Assembly (NCBI GenBank): GCA_013350335.1
Contig: CM023541.1
Span: forward strand, 38,060,739-38,124,738
Length of the DNA stretch: 64,000 bases
Direction: 5' to 3'
Source: Chimonanthus salicifolius
Lineage: Eukaryota > Streptophyta > Magnoliopsida > Laurales > Calycanthaceae
Of this stretch, positions 1-13,900 are shown in pieces. Positions within the stretch are counted from its first letter, which is position 1. Every line of letters begins with the position of its first letter. The position numbers and the translations under genes were made by a program. The notes beneath the pieces are model-generated. The model had not been told where the DNA came from. It was given only the letters and a program-made list of their open reading frames with translations, and searched no databases.

Positions 1-505
1 TCGACTAGCTCGAGAGGAAACTTGAGCCCACTGGAAAACCTAAGTGGATGACACTGATAATTTTTAACCATGGTTGGGAGAACCTGGTGTTGTTATTTTA
101 CACGGGGACAACAGAAAAACACTTTTTTTAAAAAAGAAGCTGTAGAGGCATAAATATGAAGTGTGGTTATATAAAAATTAGCATTTTGGGCTTTCAGGCT
201 CAAGCATGTATAGTCTGAGTCTGGTATGATTAAACATGTGCTTGAAACCCAACCCCAAGCCTTATTAGAATTCGGGCTAAAAGTTGATGCTTGAGCCCTC
301 TTTTTTCTCTGGTTGGGCACTTTGGACCTTTGGGCTTTAAAGCTAAACTGCTATCCCCAAGATTTCTATGGACCCACAAATCCACGAGCCCCAGCATGGG
401 AAGGAAGCTTGTGGATGCACATTTTCGTAAATAAAATAAAATTTTGCCAACTTTGATTGCAATTCATTCTAAATACCATAAAATGGATGATAAAAATACA
501 AGTCA
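1..505. other. Left-edge non-coding DNA
   Basis: No gene seen. The stretch is AT-rich with short stop-broken frames on both strands. It is either upstream of, or within an intron of, the DUF1995 gene whose exons start at 1846. Confidence 0.5.
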
Positions 506-517
506 TTTTTAACTGTT

Positions 518-901
518 TTTTTTTTAGCGGTAACAAGAAAAAAATATGTTAATGACGAGAGAAATTACAAAGGACGCCAACCAAGGGTCTAAGAGGCATA
601 AACCCCAAGATAGCCAAAAAGAATAAAACAAAATATAGTAGAGTACAAGAAATGCCCTCCAACATAATCAAAACCCCGAACTCCCCAAGAAGCGTCAAAG
701 ATAAAACACGCCCGTGGTGTTAGAGTCCACTCCGTTTTTGGCGAAAAAGTCAGCAACAGCATTAACATACTCTTGACTACCCCAAAAATGATCTCCCTTC
801 CTGAGCATAAAGCTCTAATTTCTCTTACTATTGTGATCAATTTCCATGAAGGTCTTTTTAACCATGCCGCCCACTTTATTGCATTTGTGGAGTCCCCTTC
901 G
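518..901 (-). mobile_element. 5'-truncated LINE insertion (3' end only)
   Basis: The insert begins on the plus strand with a T run (the poly(A) tail of a minus-strand element). It is flanked by a 12-bp direct repeat, tttttaactgtt, at 506-517 and 902-913, which is a target-site duplication. Read on the minus strand it contains the last part of a LINE RNase H domain (a DSTNAIKW-like stretch, then a degraded VADFFAKNGV region in another frame) and a 3' UTR ending in taccgct before the A run. About 384 bp, frameshifted, non-functional. It is closely related to the copy at 20,956-21,346 and truncated at almost the same point. Confidence 0.85.
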
Positions 902-913
902 TTTTTAACTGTT

Positions 914-1845
914 GATTTTCTGGTCATTTAGTTAGACGGCGAGCGGCACTAGATGTGTGTGGTTTTTTGTGAGCATGTTAGTCCTCGTGTTTCTTTTGGA
1001 ATCCCACATTTTTTGTAATCATTATCATTATTCAGAGCAGCCAATATCCCATCTATCTGGGGATTTTTTGTAAATGCATTTAAAATTGCTGGGCTGTGTA
1101 GCATTGTGCATTCTATAAATTATTTCATTTTCTTTGGCACTATCTTGGCAATGGATTTCCAGTCTTAAATGACTAGGATTTCCAGTCTTAAATGACTATA
1201 TCATGTCTCATGTCTCACACCCTCACCTTATCCTATGATTTGCAACTCCTGAACTAAAAAGCCCCTTGGCACTTCTTTTTTTGTTTTGGCACCTTCAGTG
1301 GTTCAAGAACTTTTGCTCATTGTTGATAGGTGCTTATTTTTGCAACCATAAAATTTTGGAGCTCGAGTCAGATTACATATTTAAAGGAAAAAAAAGAAGT
1401 TTCTCTTTCCAAAATTTCCATGGTGTTTTTGATAAATATTATGTAAACATACAGCAAGTAATTTTCTAAGTGAGCCATGTAAATACATAGGGTTCATACT
1501 GTACCTATTGGATGCAATTTCCTGTCAATGTAGAGATTGTTGTGCTGCTCAATTTGTAGCATGCATGGTATGCTATGAACCTTTTGCGGGAAAGTTACTG
1601 TCATTGGTAACAAGTTACTCTTGAAGTTCATGTACAGTTGTACAAGCTGTTTATTATTATTATTATTATTTGAATGGTCCCTTTTGTGACATCTCTTGTG
1701 AAAATGATTGTGAGTAATTTTACAAAGCAAGGAACATAGAGTATTTTTTATCAATATTATCTTCGGTATGGTTGTGCTCCTCATTAAATTAGCAGCAGTT
1801 TCTTACTGAATGGAATATAATATGATGCATGTCTTTCAATTTTAG
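914..1845. other. Non-coding DNA before the first visible DUF1995 exon
   Basis: Probably intron. It contains a perfect 23-bp tandem duplication (1153-1175 and 1176-1198) and a short (TTA)n microsatellite near 1651-1672. No convincing transit-peptide exon was found here. Confidence 0.5.
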
Positions 1846-1933
1846 TGTTTTGCCTTCGGACTTGGAAGGTGCAGTCCGACAATCCAGTGTTGCAAGTGCT
1901 CTGTTTGTTTCTTCTGGTGGAACGAGAGCTATT
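1846..1933 (+). CDS. DUF1995 gene, first visible exon
   Basis: It follows the acceptor ttttag and ends before the donor gtaagt. It encodes VLPSDLEGAVRQSSVASALF and onward to GTRAI, the N-terminal part of the DUF1995 domain. It starts with one base of a codon begun in an upstream exon that was not found in the window. Confidence 0.8.
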
Positions 1934-4900
1934 GTAAGTTCAAGGGAATTTGCCATATCTTGTGAAATTGGCTCCACATTGTTGTGGCCTTTATTTTGTT
2001 TTATTTATTTATTTTTCTTTTTATCCTTGTAAGTTTCTTTTGCAGAAGATTTTTTGTAGATAAGGGAATCTATTAACTTTCATGTTGTGACATGCTTCCA
2101 AAGATTTAATAATCAAAATTTCTGTTTCATTTTTGCAGGGCCCTATCCCTATCTTATTACCTTCTTAAGTTATTTAATAACAGATGAAAACTGTGTCTTA
2201 TTGCTACTCCAAAATCTTTGCATATGCAAAGTTTATTTGAAGTCCTGAACTAACTTCAGATAGATGGAGAACAGACACCAAATTTTTTGCCTGCTTAATA
2301 TCTGCCTTGCAAATGATACAGTGTTGTCTGCAAACTGGAAGTGAATGATTTCACAATTGGACCTCTCCACTCAGAATCCTTTTATAAGACAATGTGATTT
2401 TGCCTCGTTAAGTATCATGCATAGAGCCTCCACTGCTAGCACAAACATGGAGACAATGGACAACTTTCTTGTGCTCTAGAACTTTGAAAAAGGTCTTTTG
2501 GAGATCGATCGAGGAGAGCATATTTAGAATCTCTGTGAGACCCATTCATTTAATCTAGAGATTGCCTAGGAGATTGATGTCTTACTGTTACTAAAGCTAA
2601 TATTGCACTTGTTGGGAAGTAAGCCAATTCATGTGTGCTCCTCATGTTCTAGATTTGGAGCTTCATTTATAGCATTCCTTGGTGTCTTCTCCAAGAAAAT
2701 TGTTTCCAAACATGGGCAGAATGTGGTGGTTTGGCCTGTTGGTGGATGTAAGACAGACATGAGGTCCACCTTATGCTACTTTACTTTTTTGGATGTAACT
2801 TGGTGACATAGACGGCCAAAATAAGAAAATTTAGTCGCTTGGTTAAATGCTGAAGGTAGGTATTGGGCTCTGATAAATGGACCTTATGAGGTTTTATGGA
2901 TTAGACATTGACAAATCCAAGAGTTGATGTTGGTTATCCTGTTAAGTAATATGGTGACAATCAAGCTGAGCCGCATATCGAAGAGAATCTAGTACTAAAA
3001 TAGAGGGAAGGATGCTAAAGCCAATTGTCACTTGTTAAGTAGGTTAAAAATCAGCTGGCAAATCTTTTTTATCAAAACCATTGAAAAGCATTAGCTTCAG
3101 GTTTTATTAAGTGCGTGATTTTAAAGGGGAATGTAGAATTTATGTCCTGTTGTTTCTTGTAATCTTTGGTGGTTATTTAGCCATTTTTTCATATATAACT
3201 TCTAATAATAGCTTATTCAGTTTATTTCATTACCATCTTTTTTCTCATTGTGTATAACTCAACAGGGTCCTTTTTGGATCTTTGTTTGCATTCCAGACCA
3301 CCACCCAAAAGAGAAGGGGAAGAAAAGAAAAAAGAATAAAATCATCTGGAATGTAGTAGGCAAGTTTTAGACAGGCCTAAGGAATAACAATTTTTATATT
3401 GACCCCACAAGAAACTTTCCAGTGGGCATCAGATTAAACCTTTCACATACCACATCTTAGCATGAACCTTTGGTTCATGAATGTTGAGAGGATGCAAGTT
3501 ATATAGTTTTGGAAAAGAAAAAAAAGCTTCTGTTGTCATTTTAGTTTAATATTTATTCAGCTATCTCATCACCCAATAGGTGAGCCTTTTTTCGGATCTC
3601 TGCTCATTCACTAATTTTAGTGGTATTTCTTACCATCATTGTCATCATCACCATTTTTAATTTCATTGTTATGCAGGTAGAACTTTTAATCCCTCAGTTA
3701 CAATTTCTTGATGATGAAGGTGCCCAAGGTGAGCTTTGGGAATTATCAAGAATTTTCTTGGAAACACTCAAGGAAGAAACAGGATTTCAGGTTAGAAGGA
3801 AAGGCTGACCTAGGTCCAACTTTTTACTGGTTTGGGTGAATTTATTTCCTTCTCACTTGTAGACCAATTGAGTTTATGTCTAAAATAAAATGAAATGGAT
3901 TTTTTTTTGGATTTGAAATTCATGCAACTATTTTCCATTTACAATTTGCTGATGACACCCTGCTATTCTGTGAGGCATCTAGAGAGTAGCTATTTGGTGT
4001 AAAAGCGGTGCTTCATTGCTTTGAACTGGTATCTGGATTAAAGATTAATTTGGGAAAAAACAACTTAATCGCCATTGGTGTGGAGGTTGAGCTAGAGGAG
4101 TCCTTAGCAAGGGAGTTGGGGTGTGGAGTTGGAAAAGTTCCTTTCACTTACTTGGGCCTTCCAATTGGTAGAAATCCTAGACCCAAGTCATTTTGGAACC
4201 CAGTAATCAAAAGGGTGGATAAGAAACTTAATGCGTGGAGTAAACATTACCTATCTTTGGGATGAAGGTTGACCCTCATTCAGTCTGTCTTAGCGAATCT
4301 CCCTACATACTTCATGTCCTTATTTGAGATGCCAAAAGGAGTCGCTAAGACGGTGGAAAAGTTACAAAGGGTTTTTCTCTGGGAAGGAAAGGGGGAAAAT
4401 AAGCGCATTCATTTGGTCAAATGGGACGAAGTCATAAACTTGAAGAAAGAAGGGGGACTAGCGCTTTACAACATGAGGGACAAAAATCATGCACTGTTGT
4501 GAAGGTTTGCCTTGGAGAAAGATTCCCTATGGGGGAAGTTGTTAGTGTCTAGATATGGCCTTCAGAATGAAGGGGGTTGGAATTTAGATAATAGGGCAGC
4601 CACAACAGGTTCATCAGTGATCAAATCCATCATCAAATTAGGGAGTGGAGATGGGAAGATGGGCGAACCTTCTTGAAGGGTCTTAGGATCTTAGTAGACA
4701 GAGGGGTAAGGCCCTATTTTGGAAAGACAAATGGATAGGGGAGAGTTCTTTGAGTCAGGCTTTCCCCTGGTTGTTTAGTGCGGCGTTGGATAGAGAAGCC
4801 TTGGTGAAGGACTACTACAGCGAAGTGAATGGAGACCCACATTGGAGTATAGCTTTTTTTTTTTTTTTTTGGAACAATAACAAAAATATTTCATTTATAA

Positions 4901-7900
4901 AAGAAAGAGTACAAGAAGAAGAAGATCTAAAAGCCATTGGAGTATAGCTTTAGGAGAACCCTCAAGGATTTTGAGGAAGACCAATACACAAGTATTGGAA
5001 GTTATCAAGGCCCTAAATTCCAATCACAATTATAGAATTCATTTGATGCATATATTACTCATAACCATACACAAGTATGGGAAGTTATCAAGGCCCTACA
5101 TTTCACATCTTGGGTAATCTTGATTTATCATACATTCTATCATACTTCAACATATCACAAATCCATGAATTCTCAATTATAGTAAATATCTAATCATAGG
5201 GAACTTGGGAAATTCATACATATGTATTCGATACAATATATTCACATCAATCACACATAAGCATAGAGAAGTCAAACCATAACCTTACCCAACTATGCAT
5301 TGGAATGTGCACAAAGCAACATTCACTCAAACATATTATGTAACACCTTGTGAACATGGAATTTTACAAATATTCCCAATGCTCAAAGTGTATGGCATTC
5401 TCCAATTTGGGTTTCCAATGGGTTTTCTCATTCAACTCGGGTTTACCGAGTTCGGAATTTAGGGTAATTAGGCACTAATCGTCCAAAACTCATGAATTAG
5501 ACCATCAAATGCTCAAATAGCCAAAACCCCCAATTTTACCTAATGTTGTGAAACTTGAATCGTATCGAAAATTGATCTAGGGGTGTGAATTGCGAATCGA
5601 AAATCATAGAATTGTAAGATTCATATTATTCATTTTTATCCCCTCATTCCCACTACCATTTTGTTGGCCTGCTCCATTCCATGCCGGCCCAGGCTTACCC
5701 CTTGTTGCCCATCCATATTGAATTTACATAATCCTAGGGGAGGCGCTACCCATTCGACTTTCCGCTTCCTGACTTTCCCAACCCTTTTCATGCACCCCTC
5801 CCAAGCTCTTAAAACCTGTCACCTAAATGTTTAGAGTAGAATTAGTATATTATTTTCTAATGGTGTTATTTGTACACCTTATTTTCATTTAAAATAAACT
5901 TAGATTTAATTTTATTTCAATATGGTGTCGTGTCCCCATGTCCTATTTTTTTGGGGTCGTTGAGTACAACACCTCGTACTTGTGTTGGACACTGACACTT
6001 GTACCCGTACTCATGCAACTTAGCCCAATGTGCAAGTCATTGGATTACTGCAAGCATTGATAAGGGGACAAGTCGGTTGATATGTTTATGGGAAGAGTGG
6101 GACCTATACCAATCAATTGCTTTCCAATCTGCAGAAGAAGGCCAAGAACGACCGGCTGGATAGAAGAAATGGATGAACCTTTGAGTTCTTATTAGGACAA
6201 AACCTAGGATATGAATCTCTTCAGGTTCAAACCTATGGATGAGTGCCTTTTCTCTCTTAAATCCTTTGTTTTTTTCGGTCTCTTATAAGACAAGAATATT
6301 ATGTTCTCATGCAAAATTGGACAATGATGGTATGTTATTTGCTTTTATGTAAGGACACCACCAAAATTTATGTGCAACCATGTGGTGCTATCATTGATAA
6401 AACCTTGAGATTCAACTTATGGTAGTGCAAAAAGTTGTTTGGCTCATTTGTGCACATCATTGGATCATCCAATTGAGTCCACATACAACAATCTACTAGT
6501 TGGTAGTGCTTCCTCTCATACACCTGGTACACTAGAAGCCATTAATGCACCATATGTACATCATGTACATTGGAAGAAAGAAGAACCAGAATAGAAATTC
6601 TGCGAGAAAATTGGAAGTAAAATAGGTTTCAAGCATATAGACTTGAATAAGTGCATAGAACATTCTGTGGTTAAGCCTTTTCATTGATCAAACTTAATGG
6701 AGGGATGACAAGGCTAAAAATAGTAGGGCCCTATGGTGGTACCCTAGATTTGAAGTCCAAATATCCTCCTAGATATACGGTTGAGATGAAATCTTCATGG
6801 TTCAGGTAAAAAAGATGGCAATCCAATCTAAGACTGATCCTTTGGGATCCAAAAATTCTCTAGAAGTGTGATTGGAGTTGAAAAATCCCCATTATTTAGA
6901 ACTAGGTCTAGGTGTAATCCATTCATTGAATCAATTGCAGTGGGCCTCGATGGAGATAAGAGCTAATTAAATAAAATGTGGAAAAGATATGACTACAAAA
7001 AAAAAAGTTAAACGTCTTTTTAGGGGCTCTTGTTTAGTTTAGTTATGGACATCCAGATCTCACTATATTGCCGCCCTTTAATCAAAATGTCTATATAAAT
7101 GTACCGCATCTTTTATTTAGGGCTTTTATTCATGACTTAAAACTAGAGTTTTCTGATCTTTGTAATAAGCAATTGGTGGATTCTTCTTTTTATGTTGTTC
7201 TGCATGAGGCTCGAGTTGGTGAATGGCCATGATTGTTATGTGGCTCTAGGAAGTGTATACTCTCTTATGAATGGTTTTTCCCTCTAGGAAGTGTATAACT
7301 CTCTTATGAATGGTTTTTCCCCCCTCTCATGAAGTTGACTTTTTTTGCTCCTCTTTTTCTTTGAGTACAGTATCTACTTGGATCAGCACAAAATCCAGAG
7401 AACTCTTTTTTGTTCTTTGTTTTGAAAGGATACCAAAAAGCTGTTTCTAAATTTTAAACCTTATTTCTAACCAGTTTGGTCCTTCCTAGAGATTAAAGGC
7501 CATATTTCCTGATGCTGGAGCGGCTGCACTTCTGAAATACAGATGGAAGGATGCAACTTTTGGATTTTCCAGGTAATTAATTTGGGTAGTGATTGAGGCA
7601 CTCCCTTTTTTGATAGGAGGTGGCATTCATTGTACTTTTCTTATTAACACTTAATAGTGACAATTCTGCAAAAAAATAAAGGTTGTGCCTCCATTTATCA
7701 AAAATGGGAGTGCCTCAATCACAACCATTGCTTTTATTTGCTACAATAGTAGTTAAGCTTTCTGATTATTCCCTCACATTCACGGTAATTCATTATTGTG
7801 TTGTGGATTTGCATTTCAATGTTTTGTTTTTAATGTTGCTCACAGTGTTTGTCATGTTTTTTTGAAATAATATTTGTATGAATTCTATTCATTCTTTCTC

Positions 7901-10900
7901 AAAGTTTGGAAGCCTGTAAATTCAAGAATGTTCTCAGTCAACTGAGATTCAACTACAAGTTGATAGTTATCATCTATCCTATATAATTCATTTAATTTTT
8001 AAGCCATTTTGTTTGTCACCTTTATCTTAACATTTCACATGCTCATTATAAGTGTGTTGTGAGTGGCTTTTGTCTTGACCTTCAACCTGTTTGATTTGGA
8101 CCTTTATAAATTAATCAAGATTGCATGCAGATCAAGGTGTTATACTGTGAAATTGATAGATGCCAGATTTCAGTCATTTGTTTTCATAGCTTCATAACTT
8201 ATTACCATCATCATTATAGCCACTAATCCTATTATCTAGGGTGTGTTTTCTTGAATTCTAAACTTCCATTCTACCCTCTCTTAAATCATGTCCTCTGCCG
8301 CTCTATAGTCTATTGTGTGCTCTTTTATCTATTTCCTCCAGTTTTTTTAATGGCTCCCCTCCCACTTTACCTTGTACCCCTAGTTTCCTACCTATTAATC
8401 ATAAAATGTTCTATATCTACAGTATATTTTGTCATAGGTTTACTCTGTGTGTGTTTTCTTGAATTCTAAACTTCCATTCTACCCTCTCTTAAATCATGTC
8501 CTCTGCCGCTCTATAGTCTATTGTGTGCTCTTTTATCTATTTCCTCCAGTTTTTTTAATGGCTTCCCTCCCACTTTACCTTGTACCCCTAGTTTCCTACC
8601 TATTAATCATAAAATGTTCTATATCTACAGTATATTTTGTCATAGGTTTACTGTGTGTGTGTTTTCTTGAATTCTAAACTTCCATTCTACCCTCTCTTAA
8701 ATCATGTCCTCTGCCGCTCTATAGTCTATTGTGTGCTCTTTTATCTATTTCCTCCAGTTTTTTTAATGGCTCCCCTCCCATCATACCTTGTACTCCTAGT
8801 TTCCTACCTATTAATCATAAAATGTTCTATATCTACAGTATGTTTTGTCATAGGTTTACTGTGTGGTGTTAGCTTTTCCAGATTTCACGTGTATTTTGTA
8901 TGGGTTTTCTTGTTGTAACTTCTCCATATTCTCCGGTTTAGAGTCTGTTTCTTCACATGGGTTATGATTATGAGCAAATCACTGGAAACTTGCTTACATT
9001 ATTATTTTTATTGTTCTGTGAGTTGCATTCTTTAGAACAATGTTTTGTTAGAACAAAAGATGATTTGGTCTCTAATTTAATTACTTGTATATCTCTTCAC
9101 TTTCTTCATCGTCCATCTGTATTTCTTGTTTTACATTTTATCTGGTATTTCATATGGATATTAGATTCATTCATCTCTTGACAGAGTTGCAATATGTCTT
9201 CTTATAAAATGACATTAACTCTTATATTGATGTAGCTTAAGTGACCGAAAGCCTGTTAACAATGAAGATGAGCTTGTGGTTATGGTAGTTCCTGACTACC
9301 AGATGCTGGAATATGTTGAGCGAATTGCATCTTATTTGTCAGATGATCCGGTACCAAATTGCTTGAGAAGTTCTCTTTAAGAGAATAAGTTTGTGTGCCA
9401 AGTTCTCAAGAGTTTATGCGCTCAATTGTTTTTATACTTCATTAATTGTGAATAGTGTTTTTAGTGAGGCTGTGCACAAATCTTTTCATCTTCTCAAAAA
9501 AGTTCATAACAAATAATGAAGTCACTGTGCATTAAAAGGGAGGAAAAGGATTCCTTGTAGAATTAAGATCCCTCAGCATCCTCTTCTTCATGTAGACATT
9601 CTCATGTTCTCTCAACGTGAGTAAATAATTTTTTTTTTTGATGACGTAGTAAATAATTTTTTATCTATTCAAGTGGCAATATATGATAATCTCCAAGACT
9701 TTGTCAAAGAAATACTACTAAGATTGGTTCTGGCATGCCGTATTATAGAGAATGAATGATAATTCTCCTTGAACGTAGTTCATCACCCCTCTCCACATAT
9801 GAAAAATGAAACCAAGCATATGTGGCAACATACCATGGATGATGGTAGGCTTGGTATTGGTACCCTATATCACCATATGGGCAAATGGGCCACAGACTAA
9901 TTGCATTCCTCATATTAGGTGGACGACGTTAAATCAATCTCTTTAATGATAAGTTGAGAACCCTATCTGGAATCACTCTATATCTAATCCCATTATGATC
10001 TTTCTTATCTTTTTTCTCTTGTTCTATGCTTGAATGGGCAGTGAAAATTTGTCAATCATCGCATTTCTGCATGTGTTGAAATGTGTAACCTCCAGTGCCC
10101 AAATAGAATTTAAAGAGAAAATTTTGTGCCTTTGAGTTGTCATCCATGTATCATGATATCTCAATCAGGTGGTCCATCTGCTGTTGGATCTTGTGAGTGA
10201 CATTTGACTGTGCGATCTCTAGTAGAAATTCTATTGTTGCTGACCTTTGCTTTCAAATACATTGGTTGGTCCATTTATGGTAGCAGTGCATGTCAAAATG
10301 GCCCAACATTTCCTATCAACTATTATTTAATCAGCCATTAGTTATAAATGATTTTCATAGAAATTGGATAAAAAGGTGCTCCTGCATAGACTATGATAGA
10401 AGCTCCTTTCCTAGGGAACTATTTCACTAACTAAGGGTTTGTTTGGATCCAAGGAATCCTCGCCTGTAATCTAAGATAGTAGGATAGTAGGTGCTTTTTT
10501 ATGTTTGTATTTGCCATGGTTGTGGGCATTTGATATCAATAGAATCCTCACAACTAGATCTTACGGATAACCCATCTTTATCTTATTTCTTAGATAAGCG
10601 TGGTATTTCTTAGAAAATATTGGATTCCTGACATTTTTCGTGGCCATACAGTCTGAGGTTGTGAATAGTTCACACTGAGATCATGGAAGTGTTTGGAATT
10701 TGGATGACTGAATGGTTAACTTGTATAAATTTGAAACTCAAGGAAATTATAAATATTCTCAGGCTAACATTGTATTTGCCCTCTATAATTAACTTAAGTC
10801 AACACCTAGTTTGCACCATACCCCATATTTACATTGAAAGAGAACCTGTATTTTTTTTATACCATGTTGATGATATTTTCATCATGCTTCCTGAAGAGAA

Positions 10901-13900
10901 GTGTTGATGTTTGTGCTCAGTTGTCCATCCAACTTAACACGTGATATTTTTATTTCATGCAAATTGTTACAATTCATGTTCTGCAGTTGTTTAAGCTTGG
11001 GAGGTGCTTTACCTAGTATCATATTCCTGACTATTATGTTATATTGTTGTTATTAGCCAAGGCCTCTCATCATGTGGAATCCACGTCTTGTTAGTGAAGA
11101 TGTTGGAGTTGGGTTCAATGTTCGGAAGCTGCGCAGGTACTTCTTAAGGTAAGTTTTTCTTAGCTGTCCGTTTATTTTCATGTTAACACGATTGCCTAAT
11201 TAGCTTGAGTGGGTGATAGTTGTTTTCATGTTGACATGATCACAACTTTCTGTTTTCACTATGAACCATAGTGTGGATCTTGAACTGTCTAGTATTTGTC
11301 AAAGGGAATTGATAAGGACACCAGTGTACCTTTCCACCACTTAGATAGTGACAAATGGACAAAAGGACAAGTTTGGTGTACCTTGTTTTCGAAAAGACTA
11401 GTGTTCCTATTAATTCTCTTTGCCAATTGCCTTCTCTTTTGGTATTCTACCTTGTGGATGTGTACCTCATCTCTGGCAAGTAATGAAATTGTTTGAATTA
11501 ATTATCAATTCTAATTTAATATAGATTGCCTTGTTGATCTGGATTGTGATATACTTGCTTATATTGAACCTCAAGAATTTCTATGATTATTTGTGGCTTA
11601 TTTATATTGTTCATTGCAATTATTCATTTACTTGTAATTACAGCCTCATATTTTTTGCTTCATATTGATTTTTTTTTTCACATCATAATTGCATTTAGGC
11701 CTTTAGGGTTACCCTTTTGTCTTGTCCTGCGTCAAGTACTTAACCTAGTTCTTTTGGATATTGGCAATAGAAGTGGCATACAAATTTTACTAGTCTACTT
11801 TTTTACATAAGGACAACAGATATAGGTTGGTGTCATTCAATCCAGAAACAATTTGAAGCTAAGTAGTGACTCTTCCATGTGTTCTGTTAAATCTTCAATT
11901 GGCAGATTCATTTTCTGAAAGCATTTCCACAGGATAGGTGATGTAGGACATGGAAGATCCCCAAGGATCCACTTCTATTTATTTTTATTTACTTATTTAT
12001 TTATTTCTTAATTAGCAAGTTTGAGTAGATTAGGATTTATTATTTTCGTTTTAGAATATTAGAGAGAATCCTTATTTTAGAAGGAAGCCAGGTCGGTGGC
12101 TTTCCTAATTAGTCTTGAAGTCCTTTTCTATTTTCGTTTGGATTGTTTATTATAAGTACATGTATCGTGTGGGAGAGATGAGACACGATGGATTAATAAA
12201 ATTACTTCAAGGCTTAGCATTTTCTCTATCTTTTATTTTTCCTCTTCTCTGCCAAGTTACAGACAATTTTATTTCTTCTTGCCTAGTTGCAAGCTGCTCC
12301 CGCATCAATAGGCATCAAATATTTTTTTTTTGAAAATTTTGATAGTCATCAATTTCTTCTGCACAAGTTAATGCTCATTGACTCTCATATATTTAATGGG
12401 GAGTGGAAAGGATCATAATTTCATAGCTTCATGTGGTGCTCCATTGTCATATTGAACCATATGTCTAGGTATGCTCCAGTTACCATATTTAAGAATTGGC
12501 ATCTTATTAAATGATAACATTTAGATTATTTGGCTGAAAAAGTGAAATTGGAAGTGTACCAGAAATATATGGGATAAAGGCGTTAATTATGGGCCACAAT
12601 AGCATTCTTTTAGGGATGTCTCGATGATGATGAGCTGGGATAACATGCTTTTAGTGTTTGTTGTAGCCTTAATGAGGTAGGCCAAGAGTGTATGTATAGA
12701 GAATGCTTTTACTTTGTAGAAGAGATACATTTGAATGAGATTTGGAATCATAATCCCAACATTCCATTTCCATTCTCCTATATTCATCCTTCATTTGGCA
12801 AAAAGAAGGTTTTTTGCCATTTTTCTTGTGGTTATCAAGCCTGATTAAAAATAATAATTCATCCTCTTGTTCACAATTTTAATTATCTTATTTTTGAATA
12901 TTTGCCTCTTTCCCAATGATATTGTTGGCTGATATTATTTGGAGATGATATTTGTATTGACACTTAAAAGTTGATTAAATTTTATAATCCATATGATCTA
13001 AAATCTTGTAGCCCCTTATTGACAAATTTGAGGATTTTAAAAGATTTATAAAAAAACCTTGATGATATAACCTTATATAATCCAATCATAGCAATTCAGA
13101 TTTCATCAAGTATAGGTCTAATGACATCCATAAAATATCATGTGAATTTGGTCTCGATATAGTTTATTCGATTAAAGGAGGCATACAAATTGTGATACAT
13201 GACTTGAAACGTAATTGATGGCAGTGTCGATTCTATAAATGGATCTAAAAGTACTGTGGACCCATTCTGATCATTCAATCATGATTTGATCACCACCTAA
13301 ACTATCTTTGAAAGTACTATCATAATGCAACTAGTGAATTGTTTATCCAATATATGGATCAAGACATGTGGGGCATGACCCACTTGTGATGATTAAATGA
13401 CCAAAGATGGTTGAGGCCTATGCACTGTCTTAAAGATCCCACGGGATTGCACCTAGATCCGCCAAAATTTGACTCAACATGTTAACCAGATCTGAACCTA
13501 ACCGTTTTAAAAGGGTATGGGTCTAAGAGTTTTGAGCCATTTATTAAATGGGTAGACTTGACCCAAAATAAATGGGTAGGTAATGGGTGGGAGGGTTGGA
13601 GACGACCATCGCCATATGGGGTCTAAACCTATTTAAGGAGCAACTTTGACTAGTCTTGCTATAAAAGTCTCTATAGTGTAATTCAATGAAGATAAATGCA
13701 AAATTTGTGTCTATAATTTGCAACAATGATTGACAAATCCCTTATAAGTCACGAGTTGGTGACTGGTCCTCAATGAGCTTAAATGGACAGCTGAAAATAA
13801 TTACTAGAAAAAGGTGTTAGATGTAGCTGCATGTAATTTCTTTCCTGAATTGTGTGTTCATCCTGTCAACAGAATACAACTTGTAGCATGTATATGAATT

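Noticed and set aside
589..927. 112-residue minus-strand frame as a host gene
   Set aside because: It is the frameshifted RNase H end and 3' UTR of a LINE.
8251..8918. Three repeated open frames giving nearly the same 70-87 residue hydrophobic peptide
   Set aside because: They are the same frame seen once per 208-bp tandem unit, within an intron, each stopping just after the unit border.
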